A DNA stretch of 64,000 bases from Bisporella sp. PMI_857. Lineage: Eukaryota; Ascomycota; Leotiomycetes; Helotiales; Helotiaceae. The stretch covers positions 372,001 through 436,000 of the forward strand of contig JAJSPD010000035.1 in NCBI GenBank assembly GCA_021307315.1. Direction: 5' to 3'. The translations under genes were made by a program, and so were the position numbers. Shown one piece after another: positions 24,200-34,733 of this stretch (the stretch's first letter is position 1; every line of letters begins with the position of its first letter). The notes under the pieces were generated by a model. That model did not search any database and was not told the origin of the DNA. It was given only the letters and a program-made list of their open reading frames with translations.

Positions 24200-24771
24200 A
24201 TGTCTTCCACCGTCAACAGCCTCCCCTCCCTCCGCACCCTCCAGACCCTCGGCCTTACGACCTCCTCCTTCCTAAGCAGTTTCGCATTCACGGCATCCTA
24301 CCTCGCCATCCCCTCCGTGGCCCTCGCCCCCGTATCCCTACAAGTCAGACAATGGGCCGTAATCTACAACTATGGAAAGCTCGTCTCCCCTCCGCTTGCC
24401 ACGCTCTCCGCCCTCATCTGGTCCACGGCCGCGTATCGAGCCAGCAGGGAAGGTAAGGATCCGAACACGTGAATCTATAGCTTTATGTAGGGAAAGCGAG
24501 GCTAAAGATGCGTGCAGGTAAGGGGTGGAAAAGGTACGTCGTAGCGGGGGCGCTGACGTTTTCCATTTTGCCTTGGACGGTCGTCGTTATGATGCCTACG
24601 AATCGCGAGCTTGGCGCTATGGCGGCTGCGGTGGAGAGGGCAGGGGAGGCGGTGCTTACGGGCGCGGCGGGGAGGGTCGCGTATTTGGTGGAGAGGTGGA
24701 ATTGGATGAGCGCTGTTCGGGGGGTGCTTCCGATTCTGGGGGTTGTGGTTGGCGCGACGGCGGACGTTTAG
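24200..24771 (+). CDS. DUF1772 (anthrone-oxygenase-like) membrane protein
   Basis: Two exons, 24200-24452 and 24518-24771, give 168 residues. Hydrophobic segments around residues 22-44 (SSFLSSFAFTASYLAIPSVAL), 62-77, 90-107 (VVAGALTFSILPWTVVVMMP) and the C-terminus (VLPILGVVVGATADV) give a four-helix DUF1772 pattern. The RELGAMAA-type stretch after the third helix, MMPTNREL, matches the family signature MxPxNxxL. Some relatives oxidise anthrones in aromatic polyketide pathways, but most are uncharacterised and no polyketide synthase is nearby. The 65-nt intron is bounded by a direct repeat, AGGTAAGG, at both splice junctions. The leader is CT-rich with CA-rich DNA before the ATG, typical of an expressed fungal gene. 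Confidence 0.85.
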
Positions 24772-25944
24772 GTTTGGAGGGAGGGTTTCTGATGTGGAGG
24801 GGGAAAAGCCGAGAGGATGGCTTAGGTATGCTCTAGTGAGCTGGGGAAAGACGGCGTTTGGGCATAGGTCTGAAACTAATGTATGAAGTATCGAGTCAGG
24901 GATGACGGGCGCTCGGTTTCTGTTTAGGAATTTAGGGTGGAAAGTTTGACCTGGCCTAAATTTACTCCGGTTTCCTTGTGTTGGGTTACAACTTGTATTA
25001 TAAGTTTGAGAAGGTCCTTTTAGAGTTTTCATATCTGTATGTCTATCATATTCACTACCTTGCAGGGATCTATGCTGTCATTAACGTCACGTATCTCACG
25101 CTTACCTTGGAAGTGACTTTTCCAACATATGTACTCCAGACCAAAGCTTAAAACACTGTCATGGGTACAAAGTTCCTAGAGGCGAATGTTGTAAGAAAAC
25201 TTGAATCTCGACTTCTTCATTGACCGAGAGGATAAGTTCTCATCACCGTGGGAAGCTATTTCAACTCCATGTGGTTTCTCCAATAGCATTTAGATTAAAA
25301 TGAAATTAAAACACTGTCGCAAATATCATCGAGGTTTCCTCTTCAAAAACGATCCCTATAGACACTATTTATAGATACCAAAATCGTGTTCGTGTTGTCG
25401 AACTCCCATTTGTGCATGAATGGGATCACGGACTATCAATTGAGATATTTTATTAGGTAGTCAGCCAAGATGTCTAGGAGCCAAAGGAGGAGAAGGCTCA
25501 TGATAATCGATTCACAGGTCAATTGCTGTTATTGGAATACAGTCTTTATCCAGCTGTTGTCAGTTTGTGGGCTACACACCTACTCATCGTGTATGTGGGC
25601 CGCAGATCTCCATATACGCATACAATGCAACCGAGATAAGCATGTTATCGGCTGGTGCGTATATCGCCGTTAGTTGTATCGAGGCGTACGTATAAGAGGT
25701 GTACTTTGCCTAATCACAACCGCTTTCTTTTAGTAGTCTGTGCGCTCTTCCATTCAGTTGACGTCTATAAATCGATTGATGGTATCACGAACCAAAGGGG
25801 TTTCTTTTCTTTCTTTCTGCACATCACGCGATCGGTAGGCGAGAATCATATTTTCTACACAGCTTTGCGAACTTTTTCCATTGATATTTCCTCCTCAATG
25901 TTAATCACATTTCATAATACACCAAGACCGGTATATCTGTAGCC
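24772..25944. other. intergenic region
   Basis: 1.2 kb with no supportable gene; ORFs at 25470-25942 show no family pattern. Balanced to slightly AT-rich sequence. Confidence 0.4.
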
Positions 25945-26690
25945 ATGTCAGCCTATGACCTCAAAGGCAAGTTTGCAATTGTTAACGGAGCTGGGTCAGG
26001 TACGGTAATCCTCCTATCTTACAAATCAGGTCTTATAAGTTCCGGGGTGTCTGGCATGCCTTCACCCAACAACTCCTAGAAGCAGGTTGTTCCGTCATGA
26101 TCCTAGATCTACACCTCCGCGACGAAGCCAAACTAACCTTGAACAAACATCCTCATCCACCAACAGCACCGGGCCACCCATCTGCTCTCTTCTACGCAGC
26201 CGGCTTCCTGAACTGATCCCAGCTAATGGTGGCTTGGGAAACTGCGCTCTCAAAGTTCGGCAGAATCGACATCGTGGTCAATGGCGCAAGCATCCACGAG
26301 CCTCCCTCCAACTTCTCCTGGAACCCTCGAGGTATCTCCGCTGTTAACGCCGTTGCGCCGATTCGCAATTGGGATTTGTGTCCTGGTGCTGTCAAGGTGT
26401 GATGTCCTCTAACTCTATATACTTATGTCTCCGGCTACCAGCAAGGTTAAAATTTACAGACTCCCATTTATAATCAGGGCTACTGTAAGGGCTGTATCGG
26501 CGAGGAAGATATTGATCTCTTACCCGGATAATATGCCGGCGTGCTCACGGGTCCATTACAAGACCCAAAATATGGTAATGGGAACGTTATGGAGACTCTG
26601 TTGGTCGGTTTTAAGGAATCCACATCTATTAAAACGTGCAAGGCGGCTTGGAGGCGCTTTGTCCGTCTGAGACACCCCTGGAACAGTTTA
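25945..26690 (+). pseudogene. short-chain dehydrogenase/reductase, broken
   Basis: ATG at 25945 begins MSAYDLKGKFAIVNGAGSG, the SDR cofactor motif, ending at a GTACGG donor. After about 26065 the frame continues HAFTQQLLEAGCSVMILDL, then ...YAAGFLN, and meets TGA at 26214-26216, where relatives usually have Trp (Trp-Ser-Gln-Leu context). Downstream WETALSKFGRIDIVVNGASI is the NNAG-equivalent region. Around 26330-26520 the frame loses similarity: the catalytic Tyr-x3-Lys segment is not found. A C-terminal scrap (DPKYGNGNVMETLLVG) follows at ~26558. A premature stop plus an internal gap make this a relic of a 15-hydroxyprostaglandin-dehydrogenase-type SDR. Confidence 0.65.
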
Positions 26691-27100
26691 AGAAGGCGAT
26701 GGTAGCTGAGGCAAGATTGGTAAAGTTGCAAGAGAAAGGAATACGATGAAAGGGCCTCATGCCTTGTATAGATGGCGCACGGCGAACAAGATATCCATGT
26801 TCGCAACGAGACATTATTTTGAGACCATAGTGTTTCTAAAGCTAGCTCCCTGGATGCATTGGGTCCCATTAGAATTTCCTTTCCTTATTATCCACAAGCC
26901 AATTACGTCCACAAGCTATATAGTATGAACAACAGAAATTGTCAACGATTTTTTTCCACTAGCCGATAGGTTGGCTGCCTTCTTTTCAACGCTTACACAG
27001 CAACTAGCTCTTGTCATAAAGAAATATATACGGTACAGCCCTCCACACAAAATTGATAATACGTTGCTCCTCTTAACGTGCCATGCTTACTTCGTTGCCT
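26691..27100. other. intergenic region
   Basis: 0.4 kb with no supportable gene, between the SDR relic and the 3' end of the small secreted protein. Confidence 0.35.
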
Positions 27101-27464
27101 TTACCCGCCAAAAGGCTTCTTATCATTAGACCAGCTCTGGACATCGATACCTCCCAGATCCTGGCATGTACCAACAGAGCTTTGGACAGCAACAACCCGA
27201 CCGGTGCGGTCCTTGCCCGTCCATGCCGACAAAAAGATAACAGATGTTTCATCAATCACCATGATTCCGGAGCCGGTCTCTGACAGTGGGGATGTTGATG
27301 CAATTTCCCGCACTGCCGGGATATGCCTTTGCCAATCCGCCGCATTCCGAAGAACTGTTGAAGAGCCACGCGTAAAAGGCAATGGGCTTGTCTGAAACGA
27401 GGGTTGTTTGGCCTGCGACTAGCGACAGGGCGGAGAGAAAAACAGCGGCTGATAGGAATTGCAT
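27101..27464 (-). pseudogene. small secreted protein with apparent frameshift
   Basis: From ATG at 27464 the frame gives a clear signal peptide (MQFLSAAVFLSALSLVAG) and a mature start QTTLVSDKPIAFYAWLFNSS with Cys residues in SECGG and GNCIN. It then runs into a stop at 27252. A second minus-strand frame overlapping it continues as SETGSGIMVIDETSVIFLSA to TAA at 27101 (about 95 residues), with VGTCQDLGGIDVQSW near its end. Joining the two needs a one-base shift around 27290; no intron of realistic length does it. It is either a broken effector-like gene or a sequencing slip. Function is unknown; secretion is inferred from the signal peptide. Confidence 0.5.
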
Positions 27465-28951
27465 TTTGAGGGGTCGGTGGAAACCGAAGCGATTCGGGTC
27501 GAACGATTCTTTTAACGAAAATGACTAGTTTGTAGTCTTGCCCCGGAATTCTAAACGAAGAGGAAGGGTAACGGCGAGTTGGAACTTACACTTGGATTGA
27601 CGGAAACTGCTTTACGAGCGCAGGCTTTTAATTGGGCTTGGTGTTGATCACCACCACTATATACTCGTAGCTTTTGAGTCTATGGTACCTTTTGGACTAA
27701 GGCGACTCTCCTGAGCGAACTGGACGAATGAAACAAGGGTCTAGAATGAGTAATGACCAGTGAGGTATAAGGACACTCATCCCATCATGCAAAGCATGAG
27801 ATTCTGAGCCGTGAATTAACCGAGAATGGCAAGAGACATTGCTGGTAAATGAGGATTGGTATTTGACTAATATCACGAGATGTCAGGGATGTAAATCATC
27901 TGTTCAGTGGTGCCGACTAGACCATTGTTACTTATCTCGCCCCACCGCATCGTAAGTAACATTGACTGCTGTCTGCCCATTTACTCACCTCCCCTTTGCA
28001 GAGCCTCAATGAATGAATCTCCACATCTTCGATAGGTCGGCTTTGCCGAATGCTCGGTCACACCTGTGGTGGTACTTTAAGGTTAATGCTTCACCAGCAT
28101 TGTATGCCTCCTATGGCTTATCGATTCAGCATGTAGGATTTACTAAGCGGCTAAGCTTTCAATCTTGTGGCTAACCTAAACATCGATATTAACGGCAGCA
28201 TCCCAGTAACGGAACGAGGAAGCATGGACTTCCAGCTGAAGGAAACGGGATTTCTGGCGTGAGATCATCCTTCGACTCCATAACTGGACCGCGATGCCAA
28301 CGTAGCAGGTTGGACGTGGATGGCGTCGACGAGAATGCGCTCCTGAGAAAGATCTCGTCGCTCCATTCTGTCCATATTGGGCTTGGAGACCGGTAGGATT
28401 AGGTTTGAATACTTCTTGGTCTCCTCTGTAGATGCTAGAATCTCACGATGATTTTAGCTAAGAGGGAGAGCAGTTCTGATGTCCAAATAAATGCTGAACG
28501 ACATGTAACATTGGCTAAACTTGTGAGGCCTATCTCCTCATCACGGTTTTTGAACTCCTTTGCTACTCCAGATCGTCATCATTCCCATTCCATTCCTCAT
28601 GGTTCGTCTTCTCGTAGTTTTTGACGACTATTAATGTAACCAGTCTTATCAAATACTTCATATATCTCAACATTCAGGAAGTTTACAGGAATTATGAATC
28701 GCCCTTTTGAGAAGAAAGTCCTCCTTACTAGAAGTAGCTGATTCCTCGCAAGTCGGAAAACCTAGACATAAACCACCCCAGCTCCGTCTGCCCCTCTCCA
28801 ATTTCCCGTTCTAGGTTCCCTGACGGAGAAAAGAATTCTTGAGCGGAAAAGTGATAGTAGAAAACGTAGGGGCCTTCATTTGGCTGATGACAGACACAAA
28901 AGTTCAACTCCTGATCCTAGTGCTAAATGAACATTGGCCATGAACATGAGC
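27465..28951. other. intergenic region
   Basis: 1.5 kb without a supportable gene. The first part holds the promoter of the secreted-protein locus; the rest shows no long frame. Confidence 0.4.
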
Positions 28952-29353
28952 CTAAATGGGGATCTTGCCATACAGCACATCTAGCCATTCGATATACATA
29001 TACATATGCCTGGTGATTGGCTCGTAGACAACTGAGGCTACCATGGAGTCCTGGTCCTGGTGTTTTATTTCCAGTGTAACACGAGAGTCCTGTTTGCCTA
29101 ACGAGAAACGTAGGCATAGACATATAGAAAGAATGAGGATCTCGTCCCTGATCTTGTGAGGAAGTGCACATAATGGAAATGAGGTTGCGATGACATTCCC
29201 ATCAGCTCGATCAACATTATGGCTAATGGGTGGTATAGAGTCGTATAAAATGATGACTAACGAGTTGATTTGATATTGAGAACGGCCCGTGATACCTATC
29301 AAGGGTTCAAGTTGAACATTTGGAGTTGAAGATATATTTATGTTGCAAAGCAT
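28952..29353 (-). pseudogene. F-box/2EXR-like fragment
   Basis: A 133-codon frame contains FPLCALPHKIRDEILIL, resembling the LPxEIRxxIY helix pair at the start of fungal F-box-like/2EXR proteins. The rest shows no continuing family pattern and no convincing splice sites. Probably a relic; weak evidence. Confidence 0.25.
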
Positions 29354-29812
29354 GCTTACAAGTGATTATAAACTTGTTCGGTCACGTATCTCACACTGTT
29401 ATAATTATCTCACTTGTAACCCTTTAAGCTACAAAATATATCAGTGAAAACATTGGGTAGTTGTTTCTGATCAGGAGCCGCCGTAGGCGATGATATTCTG
29501 GCTTTATGTCTCTCCAGGTCCATTTCTCCACAATTTGTATGCATCCCTATTCATCCCACTCAGTCTATTGACTCCAGAACAGATATGGATATCTCCTAAC
29601 TAATTTCTTCAACTTATTCATTCGTTGATTTTTCTCCAGATCTGTAGCCTTGTTAATAGGGGTAATCGCTTCCTCAGCAGGTGGCACATGAGAACCACTT
29701 CCGGAATATTTATGATGCGACATTAAACCAAAGGAAATATCAAAAGGAGCTTTTTCGGTGCTTAAAAATGAACCAGATCAGAGAACACTGGAGGAAGCTT
29801 CCTTTGAAACTC
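29354..29812. other. intergenic region
   Basis: No gene seen in this 0.46 kb between two F-box-like scraps. Confidence 0.35.
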
Positions 29813-30253
29813 CTAAACCAGGCACCATAGGTATTGATAGCTAATGCTTTTCCTTGATAGTATGCTACGCAAATAGTATTTCCATCTCGGGAGGTCAAGC
29901 CTGAGCGAGGGCTTTTTGCTGTGAATTAATAAGCAGGCTTGACTTGCTTCAAGACGTGAGTGGCTAAGTCTGTTGCTCCAGCAAATCGCAAGATATGTTG
30001 GCAATAAGCATCTGTATGCCATCAAGATAGACCTGGTAATAGGTCCCCAGAAGCATAATACCTTCGGCCTTGGCATAAGAAAAGAGTCTGACGTCCTGTT
30101 TATGTAAATTACTAGTTTTCTTGGAGGTATGAGTAGACGATATATCTCGTCACTGATTTCGCGAGGGAGCATCAGGAAGTCAAACGGTGCTGATATGGCT
30201 CGGTATCCGTTAGCAGTAGGGCAAGTAGCGATAGACACCCTTGGGTATACCAC
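29813..30253 (-). pseudogene. second F-box/2EXR-like fragment
   Basis: A 146-codon frame reads APFDFLMLPREISDEIYRLL near residue 22, the typical opening of fungal F-box-like proteins. A later ILMAYRCLLPTYLAI resembles the ILRTCRQIYNEA helix in eroded form. No further exon is convincing. It lies 0.5 kb from a similar scrap on the same strand, suggesting tandem relics. Confidence 0.3.
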
Positions 30254-30541
30254 AAAGTGGTTAAGGATTCCATGAATGTGAATCTTTAATTCAGATGTTG
30301 ATAGAAGATCATATCGGGATCGTGATGTCTTGGCATTATGGCACGTGATAACAATCGCTCTGGTGCCAAGTCTCCTAGCTCCCGCCTCGGCCGCATCAGA
30401 AAATAATTTGTTCGCCGCAACATTGAAATTCAGCCCAAGAACAATCTCGTCCTTTCACACCAGAAGCACAGTTCTGCGATTAAGGTAATACGTACCTCTC
30501 CGGATGTGCTGTCACTAAGCTAATCAATTGTCCCAGTCAAA
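30254..30541. other. NOP10 promoter region
   Basis: Short upstream DNA of NOP10. It includes GTACCT/GTAATACG-like donor words and a cccag acceptor-like end just before the ATG, compatible with a leader intron. Confidence 0.3.
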
Positions 30542-30845
30542 ATGCATCTCATGTATACCCTCGATGCCGAAGGCAAGCGCCGCTACACCCTAAAGAAGGT
30601 CATCCACGGCGAAGTTAGCAAGTCCGCGCACCCAGCACGGTTCTCGCCCGATGATAAATATTCAAGACATCGCGTTACGCTGAAGAAGAGATATGGATTG
30701 CTTATTACACAGCAGAGTGAGTCCATTCCTTAATTGCCATGGAAGATGGGTGTAAGGCGTTTAGGATGGATGGAGGGTTATAGGATATGGTCAAGAAGGA
30801 TAGCTAACGTTTTTTGCAGAGAACCTCAAGGTGCTGGGGCAGTAG
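30542..30845 (+). CDS. NOP10: H/ACA snoRNP subunit Nop10
   Basis: Two exons, 30542-30716 and 30820-30845, give 66 residues. The start [19 protein letters not shown] and the motif [17 protein letters not shown] are diagnostic of eukaryotic Nop10, and the second, 26-nt exon supplies the ending KNLKVLGQ. Nop10 binds Cbf5 (dyskerin) and stabilises H/ACA RNPs that pseudouridylate rRNA and process pre-rRNA in the nucleolus. Length and domain order are normal. The intron (30717-30819) has GTGAGT and TTGCAG. A cccag|tcaaaATG context at the start suggests a possible leader intron, not proven. Confidence 0.95.
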
Positions 30846-31255
30846 GCGTTGAAAAATTAGAGACTAGCTGCCGTTAGAGGGAGAAGATAAATGGGGAGGA
30901 GAACCGAGAAGAGGAAAAAGCGCTGTCGCAAAATTTAGGGACGGAGTTTGGGCAAACCATTATCCTGGAGTTCAAGGCGTTTGGGAAATATGCTATGGAT
31001 TGCACATATCGCAGATATAGATGCAGATAGCAAAGAATCAATGCAATCAAATGTTCTGAATACCTTGGCAGGATGAGTGGCTAACGATTTCTATAAATGT
31101 ACTTGGCGAATTGTCTTGAATCTGCGTCTACCTGACATAAGCAATAATGTTGGGCTACATAAGAAATGGCCATAACGAAAGTATCTATCACCAAAACCTC
31201 TACCATCCTCCACTGCCGGCTTGAGGTGAAGGTTGATAGATCCGTAACCAAATTG
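30846..31255. other. 3' region between NOP10 and small ORF
   Basis: No gene seen; presumed 3' UTR of NOP10 and of the convergent candidate small gene. Confidence 0.35.
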
Positions 31256-31448
31256 CTAATCTAGCGCGTCTATCTCATCGCCCTTAGTGAACCACGCTGC
31301 CACACCCGACTTGCGCACGATATATAAATAATTCCCTAAGAACAATCCTAATCCAAAAATAAAGACGCGCACAGTCATCCGCCTCCAAGATTTGTCCCAT
31401 AGATCCCATATTGGGAACCCGAGTCCCCCATAAAAACACTAACCTCAT
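31256..31448 (-). CDS. candidate 43-aa single-pass membrane protein
   Basis: A two-exon reading, 31448-31444 (ATGAG) and 31382-31256, gives 43 residues. The sequence starts MRRMTVRVFIFGLGLFLGN, continues YLYIVRKSGVAAWFTKGDE and ends IDALD. It looks like one hydrophobic helix followed by a basic-then-acidic tail, as in small subunits or assembly factors of membrane complexes. The intron would run 31443-31383 with GTTAGT and TTGGAG. The ATG inside exon 2 (MTVRVF) is an alternative start without any intron. It lies between NOP10 and NOB1 in conserved, GC-balanced DNA, downstream of NOB1 on the same strand. Family unknown; its reality needs transcripts. Confidence 0.4.
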
Positions 31449-31639
31449 GGCCCTCTCGCGTGAGCTGAAGTTCTCCGCCCTGTGAAGATGGACAGAGGAA
31501 GGGTTTTGTACCTCTCGCCTTCCTTTATGAGGCCCGGAGCAAGGGGCTCGGATCGATGTTGGAAGGAAGGGGAAATGTAGACCACCACCGCTGATAGTTA
31601 TTGAGGTGTTCCATAGTTTTCATTTCTCTAGGGTATCTT

Positions 31640-32965
31640 TCAACGTCTCTTCTTTGAATTTACATTTTTACCTGCCCCTACTTTCGTCCTACCTCCAGCT
31701 CTCCCTCGATCTCCACTTAGAATACCCGGCAGGTAATTCTCATCCATGAGATCTTTCTCCTTCTTCCGCCTCGATATTGCCATGGCGCTTACATACTCCT
31801 TCTGATCTTCTGCTAATATCAGACTCTGGCCCCATCCTCCTTTTCCTCCACCAGATACTAGCTTCCCATTCGAACTCCCAGCTACGGGTTTTGGAATACT
31901 GTAAACATTTCCTCTATTACTCCATTGCATATTCTTCTTCAGGTGGATCTTAAAGTTTCCATCCTTGTCTGTAGAGCACGCAGTGCGTAATAAGGTATCT
32001 CTCCCACATCGCGCACAGAACTGCCTGCTCATATCTTTTGTGGTGTCAAAACATGAATGGCACCGTAATATCCAAGTTTTAAGCTGTCTTATTCTTTGTA
32101 GAGAAGGTGAGAGAAGATTGAGGTTCATTCGTAGAAGCACATTCTGCATGGCGAAGTCGGAGGTTATGAGGGCAACTTGCATTACCTTTTGTTCTGAGAG
32201 CGGTTCAATGGAGCCTTCTGCGTCCTTTGCTTGATGCTCTTTGAGGTTTGCTGGGGTAATCCAGCCATCTTCGTCAGAGTCTTCTACTGTTTCTTCAATT
32301 TCTTCGGTCGTAGAAATGGTTTCGTTGGGGAGTTTGGTATTTTCTGGATCTGATTTTGGATTTTCCGCTGGTGATAGTTCCTCAGAAACCTCTCCCTCAG
32401 ATAAATTGGTAGCTTTTAATGATTGTTCTACAGATTCCACCGCAGGTTCAGCAATTGGCTCCGGAGTGGGAATAGTTGTTCCCCATGCACCTCTTGTCTC
32501 CGGTATAGCAGGAGGCGTGGAAGAATTGCCAACTTTAGGAACAAACTCAGCCTGGCTAGAGGTCACTTTCTCATCTGCTGTGGGTGGGGCGCCGTTCAAT
32601 CTCTTCTGTCCAGGCATACTTCGTAAACGCCAATCCCCATGGTTTTTCTCGCATTCCAGTTCGTATGCCAAAGCCATCAAATGTATATCCGGTCGACTCA
32701 ATACTTCCAGGTCCCCAGTCCTCCTTGCAAAGTCGGTTATAATCTTTATACTCGCTGGATTCGGTGATCGTAGTTCTATAAAAGGCAATAGTGTTGTCTC
32801 TATCCGTGATCTGGTAACTGGGTCCCGAATCTCTTCAACAACGGCGGGGATGGTGTACAATTGTTCGGCCTGGCCAACAAGAGTGGAAACGGCAGGGTCA
32901 TTTTTGATGATAGGACCTGCATCTAGAATAAGACTGTGAATAGGCTTTGGAGCTTTTTCGGCCAT
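31640..32965 (-). CDS. NOB1: Nob1, 20S pre-rRNA D-site endonuclease
   Basis: One exon of 441 residues from MAEKAPKPIHSLILDAGPII (the frame is open 37 codons further upstream, but this start fits the family). The N-terminal PIN domain (about 10-125) shows the first acidic residue in LILDAGP, EEIRDP, and RTGDLEVLSRPDIHLMALA with its acidic residues. A low-complexity Glu/Ser/Thr linker (about 150-265) follows. A zinc ribbon with CHSC and CARC (about 302-321) leads into MQWSNRGNVYSIPKP. Nob1 cleaves 20S pre-rRNA at site D to make mature 18S rRNA in cytoplasmic pre-40S particles. The basic C-terminus (NSKKRR) is usual. Length matches fungal orthologues. Confidence 0.95.
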   Translation of the reverse strand: MAEKAPKPIHSLILDAGPIIKNDPAVSTLVGQAEQLYTIPAVVEEIRDPVTRSRIETTLLPFIELRSPNPASIKIITDFARRTGDLEVLSRPDIHLMALAYELECEKNHGDWRLRSMPGQKRLNGAPPTADEKVTSSQAEFVPKVGNSSTPPAIPETRGAWGTTIPTPEPIAEPAVESVEQSLKATNLSEGEVSEELSPAENPKSDPENTKLPNETISTTEEIEETVEDSDEDGWITPANLKEHQAKDAEGSIEPLSEQKVMQVALITSDFAMQNVLLRMNLNLLSPSLQRIRQLKTWILRCHSCFDTTKDMSRQFCARCGRDTLLRTACSTDKDGNFKIHLKKNMQWSNRGNVYSIPKPVAGSSNGKLVSGGGKGGWGQSLILAEDQKEYVSAMAISRRKKEKDLMDENYLPGILSGDRGRAGGRTKVGAGKNVNSKKRR

Positions 32966-33853
32966 TTTAAAAGAGAAAGAGCTGCAGAATGTTTTGGACG
33001 CCCTTTGGTGGGGTTTATCGTTTATCTTCAAAATAATTTTCGGAAAATGGAGATATTCTGCCACCAAGGGGTGCACAGAGAAAGCGGTGAAGGAATGGCT
33101 CTACACACACCCTCAACTTCACCTCCAGCTAGGCGCTCTGGTGCGAGGAGAAACATTCCGAGACATCACCTGCTATACTTCTACTATTCAGACTGCTCAA
33201 ATTGTACAATTCGATCATGTTCTGACCGATGTAGCTACTTGATCTATGGAATTCACTTCCTGAGCGAAGTTTTGAGCCTGCTGAAGGCCTCGACCGTAAA
33301 GGATCAGATTCCGGGTTACAACAACATGATACGTTTCCTTGAGGTTAGGTTCGTGCCGTAAAGTGTCCAAGGAGTTGTGTAGGAAGAGGCATCTACCCAG
33401 TGGTATATCATTTGAGTTCGTTTAGCAGCCTACTCGAAAATTTATGACGCATTTCTTTGGAGTAAGCATTTCGCCAGGAATACCTCAGCCACCGCAATCC
33501 TCATCCTTCTTCCCACTAGGTCACGTTTCCGCCCACAACATGCTCGTGTAATCCAGATACAATTGTCCATCAAGATTTAGCGGCTGCAGGCTTGTTTTAA
33601 AGAATCGTCAAAGTCGCAAATCTGGATTCGGGAGGAGTTTTCTAGGGCGGAAAGTGTTATGCCTAACACGCAGCCGTTGATCAGTTCCATCCAACATTCC
33701 ACATCCTTTTGTTTATCTGTAGGTCTATAAGAATGATTCTCCATTGCTCCATTCATTCAATCTCCATCCACTTGCATATCCTGCAAAGCATCACAACGAT
33801 CATTCACATACAATCTACATCTTCGTATCAACTTGGACTCTCATTCAGCAAAC
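32966..33853. other. intergenic, divergent promoters
   Basis: 0.9 kb between NOB1 (minus) and a secreted-protein gene (plus). The plus-strand frame 32936-33361 crosses the NOB1 start and shows no family pattern. Confidence 0.4.
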
Positions 33854-34422
33854 ATGCAGTATAAACTCGTCCTCGCAACCCTCCTGGCCGGAACAGCAGT
33901 CGTTGCAGCAGCCCCCACGACCCCTATTACAGAGCGCGATGCTATTCCAGCAACTCCCATCCTAGAGCGTGACGCCCTCCCTGAGGCTTACGACGACGGC
34001 TCATGGACTCCTACTAAATACCCTGGCGGTAACGGAGAGTATAACCCAGGAGGCGCTCATCCAAAACCTGGTAATTCCATCTTCCAATAATAATTTTTTT
34101 TTAATAAATATATATATATATAAATTTGGCTCGAACAGGGGATCTAAGACAAATACTAACATTCATAAGACTCTGCCACCCCCAAACCGGCTCCAGAAGT
34201 ACCAGCTGCGCCAGTTGGTAGGTTTATTTACTCTAATATATCCTCAGGAGATCAAATAACATTTCATTAGCTTCCGACCCTCCTGCTGTTCCAGAGGGCA
34301 CGCCAACTGCAGTGGGTACCGCTACTCCACAAGGCACATCAACTCCGGATGACGGTACAACTCAAGAGAGTACCCCTGCTCCAGAAGGCGAGCCTGCTGC
34401 ATCTGATGGCGGTGAACAGTAG
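33854..34422 (+). CDS. small secreted Pro/Thr-rich protein
   Basis: Three exons, 33854-34070, 34170-34217 and 34271-34422, give 138 residues with matching phases. A signal peptide MQYKLVLATLLAGTAVVAAA is followed by two copies of an I(T/L)ERDA(I/L)P element. Then comes a Gly/Asn/Pro segment (TKYPGGNGEYNPGGAHPKP) and a Pro/Ala/Thr/Glu-rich C-terminal half. There are no cysteines. The composition suggests a glycosylated, disordered secreted or cell-wall protein. The first intron (99 nt) is very AT-rich with (TA)n. Family unknown; an effector role is only possible. The start is fixed by the signal peptide. Confidence 0.75.
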
Positions 34423-34733
34423 GCGATTTCTTCACTATAGCTCGGCATGATTTGGAGATAGGCTTTGGTGTTTGGCGAGAATACGGCATTTCTGTATGGC
34501 GTTTGGCACATGGGGGGGGGGAGCTTCAGGATGGGGGGCTTTACATCAATGATGGCAATCGTTTCACAATTTTTGAGGCTTTTGACCAATGAAAACATTT
34601 TACTGGCCGAGAAGATATGACTGACATTTGACTTTTCTATATACCAATACTCGCTCGGCGATTATATTCGCTGGGTTAGCTACAGCCTACACAATCACCC
34701 TGGGGAAGTAGTTCATTGGGACACGGGCAGCGT
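34423..34733. other. 3' region between convergent genes
   Basis: 0.3 kb with a G-run (9 G at about 34514). No gene. Confidence 0.35.

Noticed and set aside
32241..32939. Plus-strand ORF of 232 codons, Ser-rich
   Set aside because: Antisense shadow of NOB1, mirroring its Glu/Ser/Thr linker.
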